Numbered from the stretch's first letter, positions 15,771 to 24,492 are shown. The stretch: DNA of 64,000 nucleotides from Nitrogeniibacter sp050293885 (GCA_050293885.1 JBNKNO010000008.1:26478-90477), one strand, 5' to 3'. The notes: generated by a model not told the origin, from the letters alone. Translations and numbers: made by a program.

Positions 15771-18482
15771 ATGCTGGACAAGTACCACGCCTCCGCCATT
15801 GAAACCGCCGCCCAGCAGCAATGGGCCGAGCAAAAGAGCTTCGAGGTCGCGGAAAACGCCGACAGACCCAAGTACTACTGCCTGTCCATGTTCCCCTACC
15901 CCTCGGGCAAGCTGCACATGGGGCACGTGCGCAACTACACCATCGGCGACGTGATCAGCCGCATGCAGCGCATGCGTGGCTTCAACGTGATGCAGCCGAT
16001 GGGCTGGGACGCCTTCGGCATGCCGGCAGAAAACGCCGCCATCCAGAACAACGTGCCGCCGGCCAAGTGGACCTACGAGAACATCGACTACATGCGCACC
16101 CAGCTCAAGCGGCTGGGCTTCGGCATCGACTGGTCGCGCGAGCTGGCCACGTGCACACCCGAGTACTACCGCTGGGAACAGTGGCTGTTCACCCGCCTGT
16201 ACGAAAAGGGGCTGATCTACAAGAAACTCGGCACGGTGAATTGGGATCCGGTGGACGAGACCGTACTCGCCAACGAGCAGGTGATCGACGGGCGCGGCTG
16301 GCGCTCCGGCGCGCTCATCGAAAAGCGCGAGATCCCCATGTACTACATGAAGATCACCGCCTACGCCGACGAGTTGCTTGCCGGGCTGGACGAACTGCCG
16401 GGCTGGCCCGAGCAGGTCAAGCTGATGCAGAAGAACTGGATCGGCCGCTCCGAAGGCGTCGAGGTGCACTTCCCCTACGATCTGGAAACCATCGGCGATG
16501 CCGGCGTGCTCAAGGTGTTCACCACCCGCGGCGATACGCTCATGGGGGCCACCTACGTCGCGGTCGCCGCCGAACACCCGCTGGCAGCCCAAGCCGCGCA
16601 AGACAACCCCGAACTGGCCGCCTTTGTCGCCGAATGCCAGCAAGGCGGAGTGGCCGAGGCCGACCTAGCCACCATGGAAAAGAAAGGCATGCCCACCGGC
16701 CTGCGCGTGGTGCATCCGATCACCGGCGAATACCTACCGGTGTGGGTCGCCAACTACGTGCTCATGGGCTATGGCGAGGGCGCGGTGATGGCCGTGCCGG
16801 CCCACGACGAGCGCGACTTCGCCTTTGCGATCAAATACGCATTGCCGATCATCCCGGTCATCGCCCCGGGCGAATGGGGACAACAGATCGACTCCAACTC
16901 CGGCGTGTTCGAAGATGCCAGCGCCAAGCTGGTCGACCACACGCCGACGCTGAAGGGTGAGAGCGACGCCGAACACCTGGCCTGGTCGCACTGGCAGGAC
17001 GTGTTCGCCGAACACGGCAAACTGGTGAACTCGGGCAAATACGATGGCTTGCGCTCGGCCGAGGCCATCGACGCCATCGCCACGGATCTGAGCGAGAAAG
17101 ACCTGGGCAGCAAACGCGTGCAATACCGCCTGCGCGACTGGGGCATCTCGCGCCAGCGCTACTGGGGCTGCCCGATTCCGATGATTCACTGCGACGCCTG
17201 CGGCGATGTGCCCGTGCCTGACGAACAACTGCCGGTGGTACTGCCCGAAAACGTCGAACTCACCGGCGCCGGCTCACCGCTGACGCGCATGCCCGAGTTC
17301 TACGAATGCGCGTGCCCCAAGTGCGGTCAGGCCGCGCGCCGCGAAACCGACACCATGGACACCTTCGTGGAGTCGTCCTGGTACTTCCTGCGCTATGCCT
17401 GCGCCGACAATGCCGAGGCCATGGTCGACGAGCGCGTCAATCACTGGGCGCCGGTCGATCAGTACGTCGGCGGCATCGAACACGCCATCCTGCACCTGCT
17501 GTATTCGCGCTTCTTCACCCGCGCCATGCGTGACCAAGGCCTGGTGGACGTATCCGAACCGTTCACCTGCCTGCTCACCCAGGGCATGGTGGTCGCCGAC
17601 ACCTACTACCGCGAGAGCGGCGACGGCAAGAAGCAGTGGATCAACCCGGCCGATGTCGATATCGAACGCGACGACAAGGGCCGCGTCACGAAAGCCTCGC
17701 TGCGTGCCGACGGCCAGCCGGTGATCATCGGTGGCACCGAGAAGATGTCGAAGTCGAAGAACAACGGCGTCGACCCGCAGGCGCTCATCGACCAGTACGG
17801 CGCTGACACCGCGCGCTTCTTCACCATCTTCACCTCGCCGCCCGATCAGCAGCTCGAATGGTCCGATTCCGGCGTCGAAGGCGCCTTCCGCTTCCTCAAG
17901 CGCGTGTGGGCGTTCGGGCATCGCTTCGTGAGCGACATGCGCGCGCAACTGCCGGCCGAACGCACCCTGCCGGCCGGCAAGCTGCCCGAGCCACTGGCCG
18001 ACGTGCGCCGCGAACTGCACACCCTGCTCAAACAGGCCGACTACGATCTGGGCAAACACCAGTTCAACACCGTGGCCTCGGCCACCATGAAGATGCTCAA
18101 CGCCCTCGAAAAGGCGCCGACCGACGACGCCGCTGCGCATGCCGAAGTCGTCGAGGAAGGCGTCTCGATGCTGTTGCGCGTGCTCAACCCGATCACCCCG
18201 CACATCTGCCATGCGCTGTGGCGCGACTGCGGCTTTGGCGACGACATCCTCGACGCCTGTTGGCCCGAGGTGGACGAGGCCGCACTGGTGCAGGACGAAA
18301 TCGAACTCATGCTGCAAATCAATGGCAAGTTGCGCGGACGCATCAAGGTGGCAGCCGACGCCGCCCGCGACGTGATCGAAAACACCGCGCTGGCCAGCGA
18401 GCCGGCCGGCCGGTTCATGGAAGGCAAGCCCGCACGCAAGGTCATCGTGGTACCGGGCCGCCTGGTCAACATCGTATGCTGA
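15771..18482 (+). CDS. leuS: Leucyl-tRNA synthetase
   Basis: A 903-aa class Ia synthetase charging tRNA-Leu. The HIGH-type motif is PYPSGKLHMGHVRNY near residue 42-56, and KMSKS is at 658-662. The CP1 editing domain lies between, with GDTLMGATYVAVAAEHPL typical of the editing site. The C-terminal anticodon-binding and LeuRS-specific extension ends in VPGRLVNIVC; the last residue is Cys where many homologues have Val. It is followed by lptE (40 bp), holA and proA, the usual betaproteobacterial order. Confidence 0.98.
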   Translation: MLDKYHASAIETAAQQQWAEQKSFEVAENADRPKYYCLSMFPYPSGKLHMGHVRNYTIGDVISRMQRMRGFNVMQPMGWDAFGMPAENAAIQNNVPPAKWTYENIDYMRTQLKRLGFGIDWSRELATCTPEYYRWEQWLFTRLYEKGLIYKKLGTVNWDPVDETVLANEQVIDGRGWRSGALIEKREIPMYYMKITAYADELLAGLDELPGWPEQVKLMQKNWIGRSEGVEVHFPYDLETIGDAGVLKVFTTRGDTLMGATYVAVAAEHPLAAQAAQDNPELAAFVAECQQGGVAEADLATMEKKGMPTGLRVVHPITGEYLPVWVANYVLMGYGEGAVMAVPAHDERDFAFAIKYALPIIPVIAPGEWGQQIDSNSGVFEDASAKLVDHTPTLKGESDAEHLAWSHWQDVFAEHGKLVNSGKYDGLRSAEAIDAIATDLSEKDLGSKRVQYRLRDWGISRQRYWGCPIPMIHCDACGDVPVPDEQLPVVLPENVELTGAGSPLTRMPEFYECACPKCGQAARRETDTMDTFVESSWYFLRYACADNAEAMVDERVNHWAPVDQYVGGIEHAILHLLYSRFFTRAMRDQGLVDVSEPFTCLLTQGMVVADTYYRESGDGKKQWINPADVDIERDDKGRVTKASLRADGQPVIIGGTEKMSKSKNNGVDPQALIDQYGADTARFFTIFTSPPDQQLEWSDSGVEGAFRFLKRVWAFGHRFVSDMRAQLPAERTLPAGKLPEPLADVRRELHTLLKQADYDLGKHQFNTVASATMKMLNALEKAPTDDAAAHAEVVEEGVSMLLRVLNPITPHICHALWRDCGFGDDILDACWPEVDEAALVQDEIELMLQINGKLRGRIKVAADAARDVIENTALASEPAGRFMEGKPARKVIVVPGRLVNIVC

Positions 18483-18522
18483 ACCCCTTCGCCGCCCGCC
18501 TCACCCGCCCCGGAGCGCATTC

Positions 18523-19026
18523 ATGACATCCCTTTCGCGACGCCGCCTGCTGACCGCCGCGCTGACCGTCCTTGCCCTCGCCGGCTGCGGCTTTCATCTG
18601 CGCGGCAACATCGCGATGCCATTCCACTCGGCCCACGTCGCCGGCAGCGAACACGATCCGGTGCTCACCGACCTGCGTCGCCAACTGCGTCTCAACGACG
18701 TCGAGGTCACCGACGAAGCCAAAGGCGCGCAGATCGTCATCCGCATCCTCCAGCTGCGTCAGGAGCGCGACATCCTCAGCTTGAACTCGGCCGGCAAGGC
18801 GCGCGAATACCGCCTGTTCTACACGCTGGCCTACGCGGTGGATGCCGCTGACGGCACCTCGCTGCGCGCACCGGACCGCATCACGCTGCGCCGCGACGTC
18901 ACTTTTTCAGACTCGCAGGTGCTCGCCAAGGCGCAGGAAGAGGCGCTGCTCTACAACGACATGAAGACCGACATCGTGCAGCAGCTCATGCGCCGCCTGG
19001 CGACGATCAAGCTCGCCGCCCAATGA
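18523..19026 (+). CDS. lptE: LPS-assembly lipoprotein LptE
   Basis: A 167-aa outer-membrane lipoprotein. A twin-arginine-like basic N-terminus (SRRRLL) and hydrophobic core lead to the lipobox LALAGC (Cys22), followed by GFHLRG, the usual start of mature LptE. The remainder carries the RQERDILSLNSAGKAREYRL signature of the family. LptE plugs the LptD barrel that inserts LPS into the outer leaflet. It sits between leuS and holA as in other betaproteobacteria. Its TGA stop (19024-19026) is also the first base of the inverted-repeat element that fills the gap to holA. Confidence 0.93.
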   Translation: MTSLSRRRLLTAALTVLALAGCGFHLRGNIAMPFHSAHVAGSEHDPVLTDLRRQLRLNDVEVTDEAKGAQIVIRILQLRQERDILSLNSAGKAREYRLFYTLAYAVDAADGTSLRAPDRITLRRDVTFSDSQVLAKAQEEALLYNDMKTDIVQQLMRRLATIKLAAQ

Positions 19027-19163
19027 TCCTGGAAATCGCAGTTGACCGCTTGTGCTCGCAAGCAAGGCATTGAATATGCAAACGTCTTTGGTTTCGACAC
19101 CGAACACCCGGTGGGTGAGTGCGCTACGCACACTCGGGCACGTCCAACTACGGTTTCCAGGAT
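19026..19163 (+). repeat. 138-bp stem-loop element linking lptE stop to holA start
   Basis: The arms 19026-19044 and 19145-19163 pair over 19 positions with one mismatch (C with A) and one G-T wobble. Between them are smaller hairpins, for example GTGCG-CTA-CGCAC (about 19119-19131) and CACCC-GGT-GGGTG (about 19106-19118). The left arm begins on the last base of the lptE stop codon and the right arm ends inside the holA ATG, covering its ribosome-site region. It has the form of a MITE-like repeat with terminal inverted repeats, or of a structured mRNA leader for holA. No ORF inside has a ribosome site. Which of the two it is cannot be decided here. Confidence 0.7.
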
Positions 19164-20184
19164 GAAACTCTCGCCGGACCGCCTGACGCCGCAACTGGAG
19201 CAGGCGCTCGGCGCGCTTTATGTCGTGCACGGCAACGAACCGTTGCTGGTTTCCGAGGCCGGCGACGCCATTCGCGCCGCCGCCAAAGCGCAAGGTTTCG
19301 ACGAACGGGAAATCCTCGTCAGCGGCCCGGGATTCGGTTGGGAGGCGGTGTTCGAGTCCACCGGCACGCTGTCGCTGTTCGGCAATCGCAAGGTGGTGGA
19401 TCTACGCATCCCGAACGGCAAGCCGGGCAAGGACGGGGGCGACGCCCTCAAGCAACTCGCCACCCAAACGCCTTCGCAAGCCGACGACGTCATTACCCTG
19501 ATCACCCTGCCCGAGCTCGATTGGGCCACGCGCAAGACGGCCTGGTTCGCCGCACTCGAAAAAGCCGGGGTGTCGATCGAATGCAACGCGCCGCCGCGTG
19601 AGCAACTGCCGCGATGGATCGCCATGCGTCTGTCCAACCAGCAACAGTCTGCCCCGGCCGATGCGCTGGCGTTCATCGCCGATCACGTCGAAGGCAACCT
19701 GCTGGCCGCGCACCAGGAGCTGCGCAAACTGGCGCTCCTGTACCCGGTGGGCGAGTTGAGCCTCGATCAAGTGCGCGACGCGGTGCTCGACGTGGCGCGC
19801 TACAGCGTCGAACACCTGCGCATGGCGCTGCTCGAAGGCGACGCCGCGCGCTGCAGCCGGCTGCTCGAAGGTCTCGCCGGCGAAGGCACGGCGGCACCGC
19901 TGGTGCTATGGACGCTGGCCAACGAGATTCGAACGCTGGCACGCATCCAGTCTGCCCAACATCGCGGCCAGCCGATCGGCGCGGCGATCAAGGCCGAGCG
20001 CGTGTTTGACGACCGCCGCCGTAGCGCGCTGCAACGCGCGCTCGGGCGCCTCCGCCCCGGCCCGGTGCGCGCCGCACTGGCACATGCGGCAAGAATCGAC
20101 CGCATCATCAAGGGCTTGAGCCCGGGCGACGTGTGGGACGAATGCCTGCGACTGACGCTGCGGCTGTGCGAACAACGCGCCTGA
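19162..20184 (+). CDS. holA: DNA polymerase III delta subunit
   Basis: A 340-aa clamp-loader subunit that opens the beta sliding clamp. Family features are the N-terminal LYVVHGNEPLLVSEAGDAIR, the clamp-contact region (SGPGFGWEAVFESTGTLSLFGNRKVVDLR) and the C-terminal collar domain (LARIQSAQHRG...RAALAHAARIDRIIKG). The ATG at 19162-19164 is preferred, giving MKLSPDRLTPQLEQALGALY as in homologues. The frame runs upstream to a TTG at 19042, but that part lies in the stem-loop element and is not like the family. The ribosome site is weak (CCAGG) and sequestered in the element's stem, suggesting structure-dependent translation (inference). Confidence 0.93.
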   Translation: MKLSPDRLTPQLEQALGALYVVHGNEPLLVSEAGDAIRAAAKAQGFDEREILVSGPGFGWEAVFESTGTLSLFGNRKVVDLRIPNGKPGKDGGDALKQLATQTPSQADDVITLITLPELDWATRKTAWFAALEKAGVSIECNAPPREQLPRWIAMRLSNQQQSAPADALAFIADHVEGNLLAAHQELRKLALLYPVGELSLDQVRDAVLDVARYSVEHLRMALLEGDAARCSRLLEGLAGEGTAAPLVLWTLANEIRTLARIQSAQHRGQPIGAAIKAERVFDDRRRSALQRALGRLRPGPVRAALAHAARIDRIIKGLSPGDVWDECLRLTLRLCEQRA

Positions 20185-20215
20185 ACGCCCGACCAGGCCA
20201 CTGATCGCCCGCTTT

Positions 20216-20245
20216 TTGCCGCACTGCGCAAGCATGCGGTAATCT
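20216..20245 (+). promoter_or_regulatory. Putative sigma-70 promoter of proA
   Basis: TTGCCG (20216-20221), an 18-bp spacer and TAATCT (20240-20245) lie 34 bp before the proA start. Confidence 0.5.
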
Positions 20246-20278
20246 GTTCGATTACGTCACTCGAATCGACCCGGCATC

Positions 20279-21556
20279 ATGGACATTGCACGCTACATGC
20301 AGACGGTGGGCCAGCAGGCGCGCGACGCCTCACGCCACATGGCGGCCGCCTCCACCCAAGCAAAGAACACCGCACTCACAGCCATCGCCCGCCACCTGCG
20401 CGAGCGCAAGGACGCGCTGCTCACCGCCAACGCGGCCGATCTCGCGCAAGCGCGCGCAGACGGCCTGGAACCCGCGCTGATCGACCGTCTCACCCTCACG
20501 GACAAGGGCGTGGCGGCGATGGCGGAAGGCCTCGAACAAATCGCCGCGCTGCCCGATCCGGTCGGTGAAATCACCGATGTGAAACGGCGCCCGAGCGGCA
20601 TTCAGGTCGGCAAGATGCGCGTGCCGCTGGGCGTGGTCGGCATCATTTACGAGGCGCGCCCCAACGTCACCGCCGACGCCGCCGCGCTGTGCCTGAAGTC
20701 GGGCAACGCGGCCATTCTGCGCGGCGGCAAGGAAGCCATCCACTGCAATCAGGCGATTGCCGAATGCGTGCGCGCCGGGTTGGCCGAGGCCGGCCTGCCC
20801 GAAGCGGCGGTACAGGTCATCGAAACCACCGATCGCGCCGCCGTCGGCCAGCTCATCACCCTGCCCGAGTACGTCGACGTGATCGTGCCGCGCGGCGGCA
20901 AGGGGCTGATCGAGCGCATCTCGCGCGAAGCGCGCGTGCCCGTCATCAAGCACCTCGACGGCAACTGTCATGTCTACGTGCACGAAGCGGCCGACGCCGA
21001 CAAGGCACTGGCGATTGTCGAGAACTCGAAGACCCAGCGCTACGGCACCTGCAACACCGCCGAATCGCTGCTCATCGACGAATCCATCGCCGACACCCAG
21101 CTGCCCCGCATCGGCCAGATGCTTGCAGGCAAGGGCGTGGCCCTGCGCTGCTGCGAGCGCAGCCTGGCGCTGCTGCGCGAAGCCGGCATCGACGCCAGCC
21201 ACCTGCAGGCAGCGCAGGAGAGCGACTGGAGCGAGGAATATCTCGCCCCGATCATCGCCGTGCGCATCGTCACCGACCTGGACGAGGCGATCGCGCATAT
21301 CAACCGCTACAGCTCCGGTCACACCGAGAGCATCGTGAGCGAGAACTACACCGCAGCCATGCGCTTCTTGCGCGAAGTGGATTCGGCCTCAGTGATGATC
21401 AACGCCTCGACGCGATTTGCGGACGGATTCGAGTACGGACTGGGCGCCGAAATCGGCATCTCCACCGACAAGATTCACGCCCGCGGTCCGGTGGGCCTCG
21501 AAGGGCTGACCAGCCAGAAATGGATTGTGTTCGGCAACGGGGAAGTGCGCGGCTAA
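20279..21556 (+). CDS. proA: Gamma-glutamyl phosphate reductase
   Basis: A 425-aa NADPH-dependent enzyme of proline synthesis, converting gamma-glutamyl phosphate to glutamate semialdehyde. Aldehyde-dehydrogenase-fold features include MRVPLGVVGIIYEARPNVT and the catalytic cysteine in RYGTCNTAESLL (Cys258). The C-terminal segment GLGAEIGISTDKIHARGPVGLEGL is diagnostic. Length is normal. proB is not adjacent. It follows holA with a candidate promoter in the 94-bp gap. Confidence 0.97.
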   Translation: MDIARYMQTVGQQARDASRHMAAASTQAKNTALTAIARHLRERKDALLTANAADLAQARADGLEPALIDRLTLTDKGVAAMAEGLEQIAALPDPVGEITDVKRRPSGIQVGKMRVPLGVVGIIYEARPNVTADAAALCLKSGNAAILRGGKEAIHCNQAIAECVRAGLAEAGLPEAAVQVIETTDRAAVGQLITLPEYVDVIVPRGGKGLIERISREARVPVIKHLDGNCHVYVHEAADADKALAIVENSKTQRYGTCNTAESLLIDESIADTQLPRIGQMLAGKGVALRCCERSLALLREAGIDASHLQAAQESDWSEEYLAPIIAVRIVTDLDEAIAHINRYSSGHTESIVSENYTAAMRFLREVDSASVMINASTRFADGFEYGLGAEIGISTDKIHARGPVGLEGLTSQKWIVFGNGEVRG

Positions 21557-21596
21557 GCAATCCGCACGATCGTTCGCAAGCCTGATAGGATAGGCG

Positions 21597-21618
21597 CGTG
21601 CTGCGCAGGGGCGGCACG
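21597..21618 (+). repeat. Hairpin with overlapping 10-bp palindrome in proA-downstream gap
   Basis: CGTGCTGC (21597-21604) pairs with GCGGCACG (21611-21618) using one wobble, and GGCACGTGCC (21613-21622) is a perfect palindrome overlapping its right arm. It lies 27 bp before the next start codon and lacks a T run, so regulation is as likely as termination. Confidence 0.3.
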
Positions 21619-21644
21619 TGCCACGATCCTTTTCGGGAGATCCC

Positions 21645-22211
21645 ATGAAAAACATTTTCGCCATCCTCTGCGCCCTGTTCGTGTTGTCGGCCCATGCCGC
21701 CGTCGACGTCGCAGGCGTCAAGTTCGAAGACGCTGCCCGCATTGGCGAGCAGACACTCACGCTGAACGGCGCCGGCGTGCGCAAGAAGTTCTTCTTCAAG
21801 GTCTATGCGGCCGGCCTCTATCTGCCGCACAAGGCCGACGCCACCTCCGCCGTACTGGCGCAAACCGGCGCCAAACGCATCGACATCGAGACCTTGCGCG
21901 ACCTCACCGCCAAGCAATTCACCGATGCGCTTGAAGAAGGTCTGGAGAAGAATCTCAGCGCCGCCGAACTGGCGGCACTCCAGCCCCAAATCAAGCAGTT
22001 CGTCGGCAACCTCCTGGCGGTCGAATCCGCCAAGGAAGGCACCCGCATCCTGATCGACTACCTGCCAGGCTCAGGCACCGCGCTGACGGTCTCGGGCCAC
22101 CCGGCCGGCAAGCCCGTCGCCGGCGCAGCCTTCTTCGACGCCTTGCTGCGCGTCTGGATTGGCGACAAACCAGCGCAGAACGATCTGAAACAGTCTCTGC
22201 TCGGTCGATGA
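21645..22211 (+). CDS. Chalcone isomerase-like periplasmic protein
   Basis: A 188-aa exported protein of the bacterial chalcone-isomerase-like family. The signal peptide is 1-20 (MKNIFAILCALFVLSAHA). The mature part begins VDVAGVKFEDAARIGEQTLTLNGAGVR, continues KKFFFKVYAAGLYL and has a C-terminal AFFDALLRVWIGDKP segment, all typical. Plant chalcone isomerase activity should not be assumed; bacterial members have no established reaction and some homologues bind fatty acids. The start is the ATG at 21645 (CGGGAG upstream). It stands alone between proA and the ogt-xerD pair. Confidence 0.85.
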   Translation: MKNIFAILCALFVLSAHAAVDVAGVKFEDAARIGEQTLTLNGAGVRKKFFFKVYAAGLYLPHKADATSAVLAQTGAKRIDIETLRDLTAKQFTDALEEGLEKNLSAAELAALQPQIKQFVGNLLAVESAKEGTRILIDYLPGSGTALTVSGHPAGKPVAGAAFFDALLRVWIGDKPAQNDLKQSLLGR

Positions 22212-22249
22212 GATGCGCCCGACCGCTTCGCGTGCGGTAGCGGCTGTGG

Positions 22250-22340
22250 CATACTCGCCGCGTTCGGGTGAGTTCGCTCACCCTCAGCTTGCTCTGGGGT
22301 AGAGCAACCGGGTCGGCGTGACCTACGGGTCGCGCCGCAC
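22250..22340 (+). ncRNA. Candidate structured RNA: three consecutive hairpins upstream of ogt
   Basis: Three stems follow each other. Hairpin 1 is GGGTGAG-TTCG-CTCACCC (22266-22283, perfect, UUCG-type tetraloop). Hairpin 2 is TTGCTCT-GGGGT-AGAGCAA (22289-22307, perfect). Hairpin 3 is CGGCGTGACC-TACG-GGTCGCGCCG (22314-22337, 10 bp with one wobble). A CATACT -10-like box (22250-22255) would start a transcript near 22262, just before hairpin 1; its -35 (TTCGCG, 17-bp spacer) is poor. The element ends about 50 bp before the ogt start. It could be a 5' leader of ogt-xerD or an independent small RNA. I do not recognise it as a known family. Confidence 0.5.
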
Positions 22341-22390
22341 CCACCCCACCGGCGCTTGTTGCACACCGCCTTGCCGCGCAAAATGTCCGT

Positions 22391-22855
22391 ATGGATTTCG
22401 CCGCAATCATCCCCGCCCCATTCGGCGCGCTCGGCATCACCTGCACAAGCGATGTCATCACGGAGATTCGCTTTCTCCCGCCCGGCACGGCAGCGCGCGC
22501 GCCCACGACCGCGATCGCCCGATCTGCGGCCGATCAGCTCAAGGTCTGGCTGCAGGATGCCAGCGCGACGTTCAACCTGCCCCTCGCCCCTGCCGGCACG
22601 CCGTTTCAGAGACGTGTGTGGACCGCCATCAGCGCCATTCCAGCGGGAGAGCGACGTAGTTACGGCGACATTTCCACCGAGCTCGGCAGCGCCGCCCGCG
22701 CTGTCGGTCAAGCCTGTGGCGCCAATCCCTACCCGATCGTGGTGCCCTGCCATCGCGTCGTCGCCAAACACGCGCTGGGCGGCTTCGCCAACGCCCGCGG
22801 AGGCTTTCTCATCGAGACCAAACAATGGCTGCTTCGCCACGAAATGCGCCGCTAG
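22391..22855 (+). CDS. ogt: Methylated-DNA-protein-cysteine methyltransferase
   Basis: A 154-aa suicide repair protein that removes alkyl groups from O6-alkylguanine. The active-site motif is PCHRV with acceptor Cys120, preceded by the helix-turn-helix with FQRRVWTAISAIPAGERRSYGDIS and the RAVGQACGANPYPIVVPC arginine-finger region. There is no N-terminal Ada domain. It overlaps xerD by 31 bp, so the two are probably translationally coupled. An alternative name for the same activity is ada-type MGMT. Confidence 0.92.
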   Translation: MDFAAIIPAPFGALGITCTSDVITEIRFLPPGTAARAPTTAIARSAADQLKVWLQDASATFNLPLAPAGTPFQRRVWTAISAIPAGERRSYGDISTELGSAARAVGQACGANPYPIVVPCHRVVAKHALGGFANARGGFLIETKQWLLRHEMRR

Positions 22856-23760
22856 CCCCACTCGAGGCCGCGGACCAGCGCGACCTGGATGCGTTTTGCG
22901 ACGGCCTGTGGCTCGAAGACGGGCTGGCGCGCAACACGCTCGACGCCTACCGCAGCGATCTGTCCCGTTTCGCCCGGTGGCTGCGCCAGGCGCACAAACG
23001 GGCACTCCCCGACGCCGCCACTGAACACCTGCACGCGTATCTGGCCGACTTCAGCCAGCACGCCAAGCCCGCCAGCCAACGCCGCCTGCTGTCGGCCTGG
23101 CGCCGCTTTTTTCAGCGACAAATGCGCGACGGGCGCATCACGCACGACCCGAGCGCGGCCATCGACCCGCCGATGCCGGGACAACGTTTTCCAAAAACGC
23201 TGTCGGAGACGGCCGTCGACGCCCTGCTCGACGCGCCGGACATCGACACCGCCCTGGGCTTGCGCGACAAGGCAATGCTCGAGCTCCTCTATGCGACGGG
23301 TTTGCGTGTCTCGGAGCTGGTCGGCCTCAATACCTTCCAGGTCAGTCTCAATGACGGTGCGCTGCGCGTCATGGGCAAAGGCGCCAAAGAAAGGCTGGTC
23401 CCGATCGGCCAACAGGCTGCCGACTGGCTTCAGCGCTATCTTTCGGGATCGCGCCAACCGATTCTCGCCGGCCGCCAAAGCGATGCGCTGTTCGTCACCA
23501 CGCGCGGCAACGCCATGAGCCGCCAGATGTTCTGGCGACTCATCAAACGCTACGGCACCATCGCGGGCATTGCAGAAAACATTCTGTCACCCCATACCTT
23601 GCGTCATGCCTTTGCCACGCATCTACTCAATCACGGCGCCGATTTGCGCGTCGTACAATTGCTGCTCGGCCATGCCGATATTTCCACGACGCAGATTTAC
23701 ACGCATGTCGCCCGAGCCCGACTGAAACAAATGCACGCCATTCACCACCCGCGCGGCTAA
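22825..23760 (+). CDS. xerD: Site-specific tyrosine recombinase XerD
   Basis: A 311-aa tyrosine recombinase that resolves chromosome dimers at dif together with XerC. The catalytic set is complete: Arg161 (YATGLRVSEL), Lys185 (GKGAKER), His257 and Arg260 (HTLRHAFATH), His283 (LLGHADISTTQIY) and nucleophile Tyr292. The N-terminal SAM-like domain (about 15-115) is normal. Residues and length fit XerD better than XerC, and it is not next to a dif-like site or in an integron or phage context. The start ATG at 22825 lies inside ogt. Confidence 0.9.
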   Translation: MAASPRNAPLAPLEAADQRDLDAFCDGLWLEDGLARNTLDAYRSDLSRFARWLRQAHKRALPDAATEHLHAYLADFSQHAKPASQRRLLSAWRRFFQRQMRDGRITHDPSAAIDPPMPGQRFPKTLSETAVDALLDAPDIDTALGLRDKAMLELLYATGLRVSELVGLNTFQVSLNDGALRVMGKGAKERLVPIGQQAADWLQRYLSGSRQPILAGRQSDALFVTTRGNAMSRQMFWRLIKRYGTIAGIAENILSPHTLRHAFATHLLNHGADLRVVQLLLGHADISTTQIYTHVARARLKQMHAIHHPRG

Positions 23761-23781
23761 CTGGAATCCGAGCATCCCGCC

Positions 23782-24270
23782 ATGAACAGCAAACATCCCG
23801 ACACCCCCGCCATCCGCTTTCTTCAAAGCCATCGAATTGCCTTTGCGCCGCTGCTATATGCCTACGAGGAACATGGCGGCACACGCGTGGCAGCACACTC
23901 GCTGAATCTCCCGGAGCACGCGGTCATCAAAACACTGGTGCTGGAAGATGATTTACGCAAACCGCTGATTGTGTTGATGCATGGCGATCGAGATGTCGCG
24001 CTGAAAAAGCTGGCCACCGAAATCGGCGCAAAAAGCGTTCACCCCTGCAAGCCGGACATCGCGCAAAAGCACACCGGCTACCAAGTCGGCGGCACCTCTC
24101 CCTTCGGCCTGAGAAAACCCATGCCGATATACCTGGAGCGCAGCATTCTCGATCTGCCACTGGTCTACATCAATGGCGGCAAGCGTGGCTTCCTGGTTGG
24201 CATACACGCGCACGACCTGATGCAATCCTTGCAGCCGACAACACTCGATATCGCCAAGAAAAACGAATAA
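23782..24270 (+). CDS. ybaK: Cys-tRNA(Pro) deacylase YbaK/EbsC
   Basis: A 162-aa trans-editing enzyme that hydrolyses Cys-tRNA(Pro). The family signature is seen in HGGTRVAAHSLNLPEHAVIKTLVLED, the conserved lysine in that segment, VHPCKPDIAQKHTGYQVGGTSPFG and the C-terminal VYINGGKRGFLVGI. Length is typical. It follows xerD by 21 bp. Confidence 0.93.
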   Translation: MNSKHPDTPAIRFLQSHRIAFAPLLYAYEEHGGTRVAAHSLNLPEHAVIKTLVLEDDLRKPLIVLMHGDRDVALKKLATEIGAKSVHPCKPDIAQKHTGYQVGGTSPFGLRKPMPIYLERSILDLPLVYINGGKRGFLVGIHAHDLMQSLQPTTLDIAKKNE

Positions 24271-24492
24271 GCGCGCTTTTTCCAATTCCGACAAACTTTT
24301 TTATATATCGTGCCGAAATAACCAGAGAGTTGATTTGCTTCAACGCTTGATGGCAGAATCCGGAGTGATTGGATTTGGCGATTGAAGACGAAATCCTAAA
24401 TACCTTTCGACATATAAATCGCTTTATTCGTGGCGCGTGTCGATTGCGCCGAAGCGTCACAAGCAAACATTTACAAACAATAAAGGCTCGAC
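24271..24492 (+). promoter_or_regulatory. AT-rich leader and promoter region of the H-NS-like gene
   Basis: A 222-bp gap much richer in A and T than its surroundings, with T and A tracts (ACTTTTTTATATAT, CATATAAATCG, ACATTTACAAACAATAAA). One possible promoter is TTGATT (24331-24336), 18 bp, CAGAAT (24355-24360), which would give a leader of about 125 nt. H-NS-type proteins bind such curved AT-rich DNA and often repress their own genes, so autoregulation is likely (inference). Confidence 0.5.

Noticed and set aside
19042..19161. N-terminal extension of holA from a TTG codon
   Set aside because: The extension lies wholly in the stem-loop element, has no ribosome site, and homologous delta subunits begin at MKLSPDRL.
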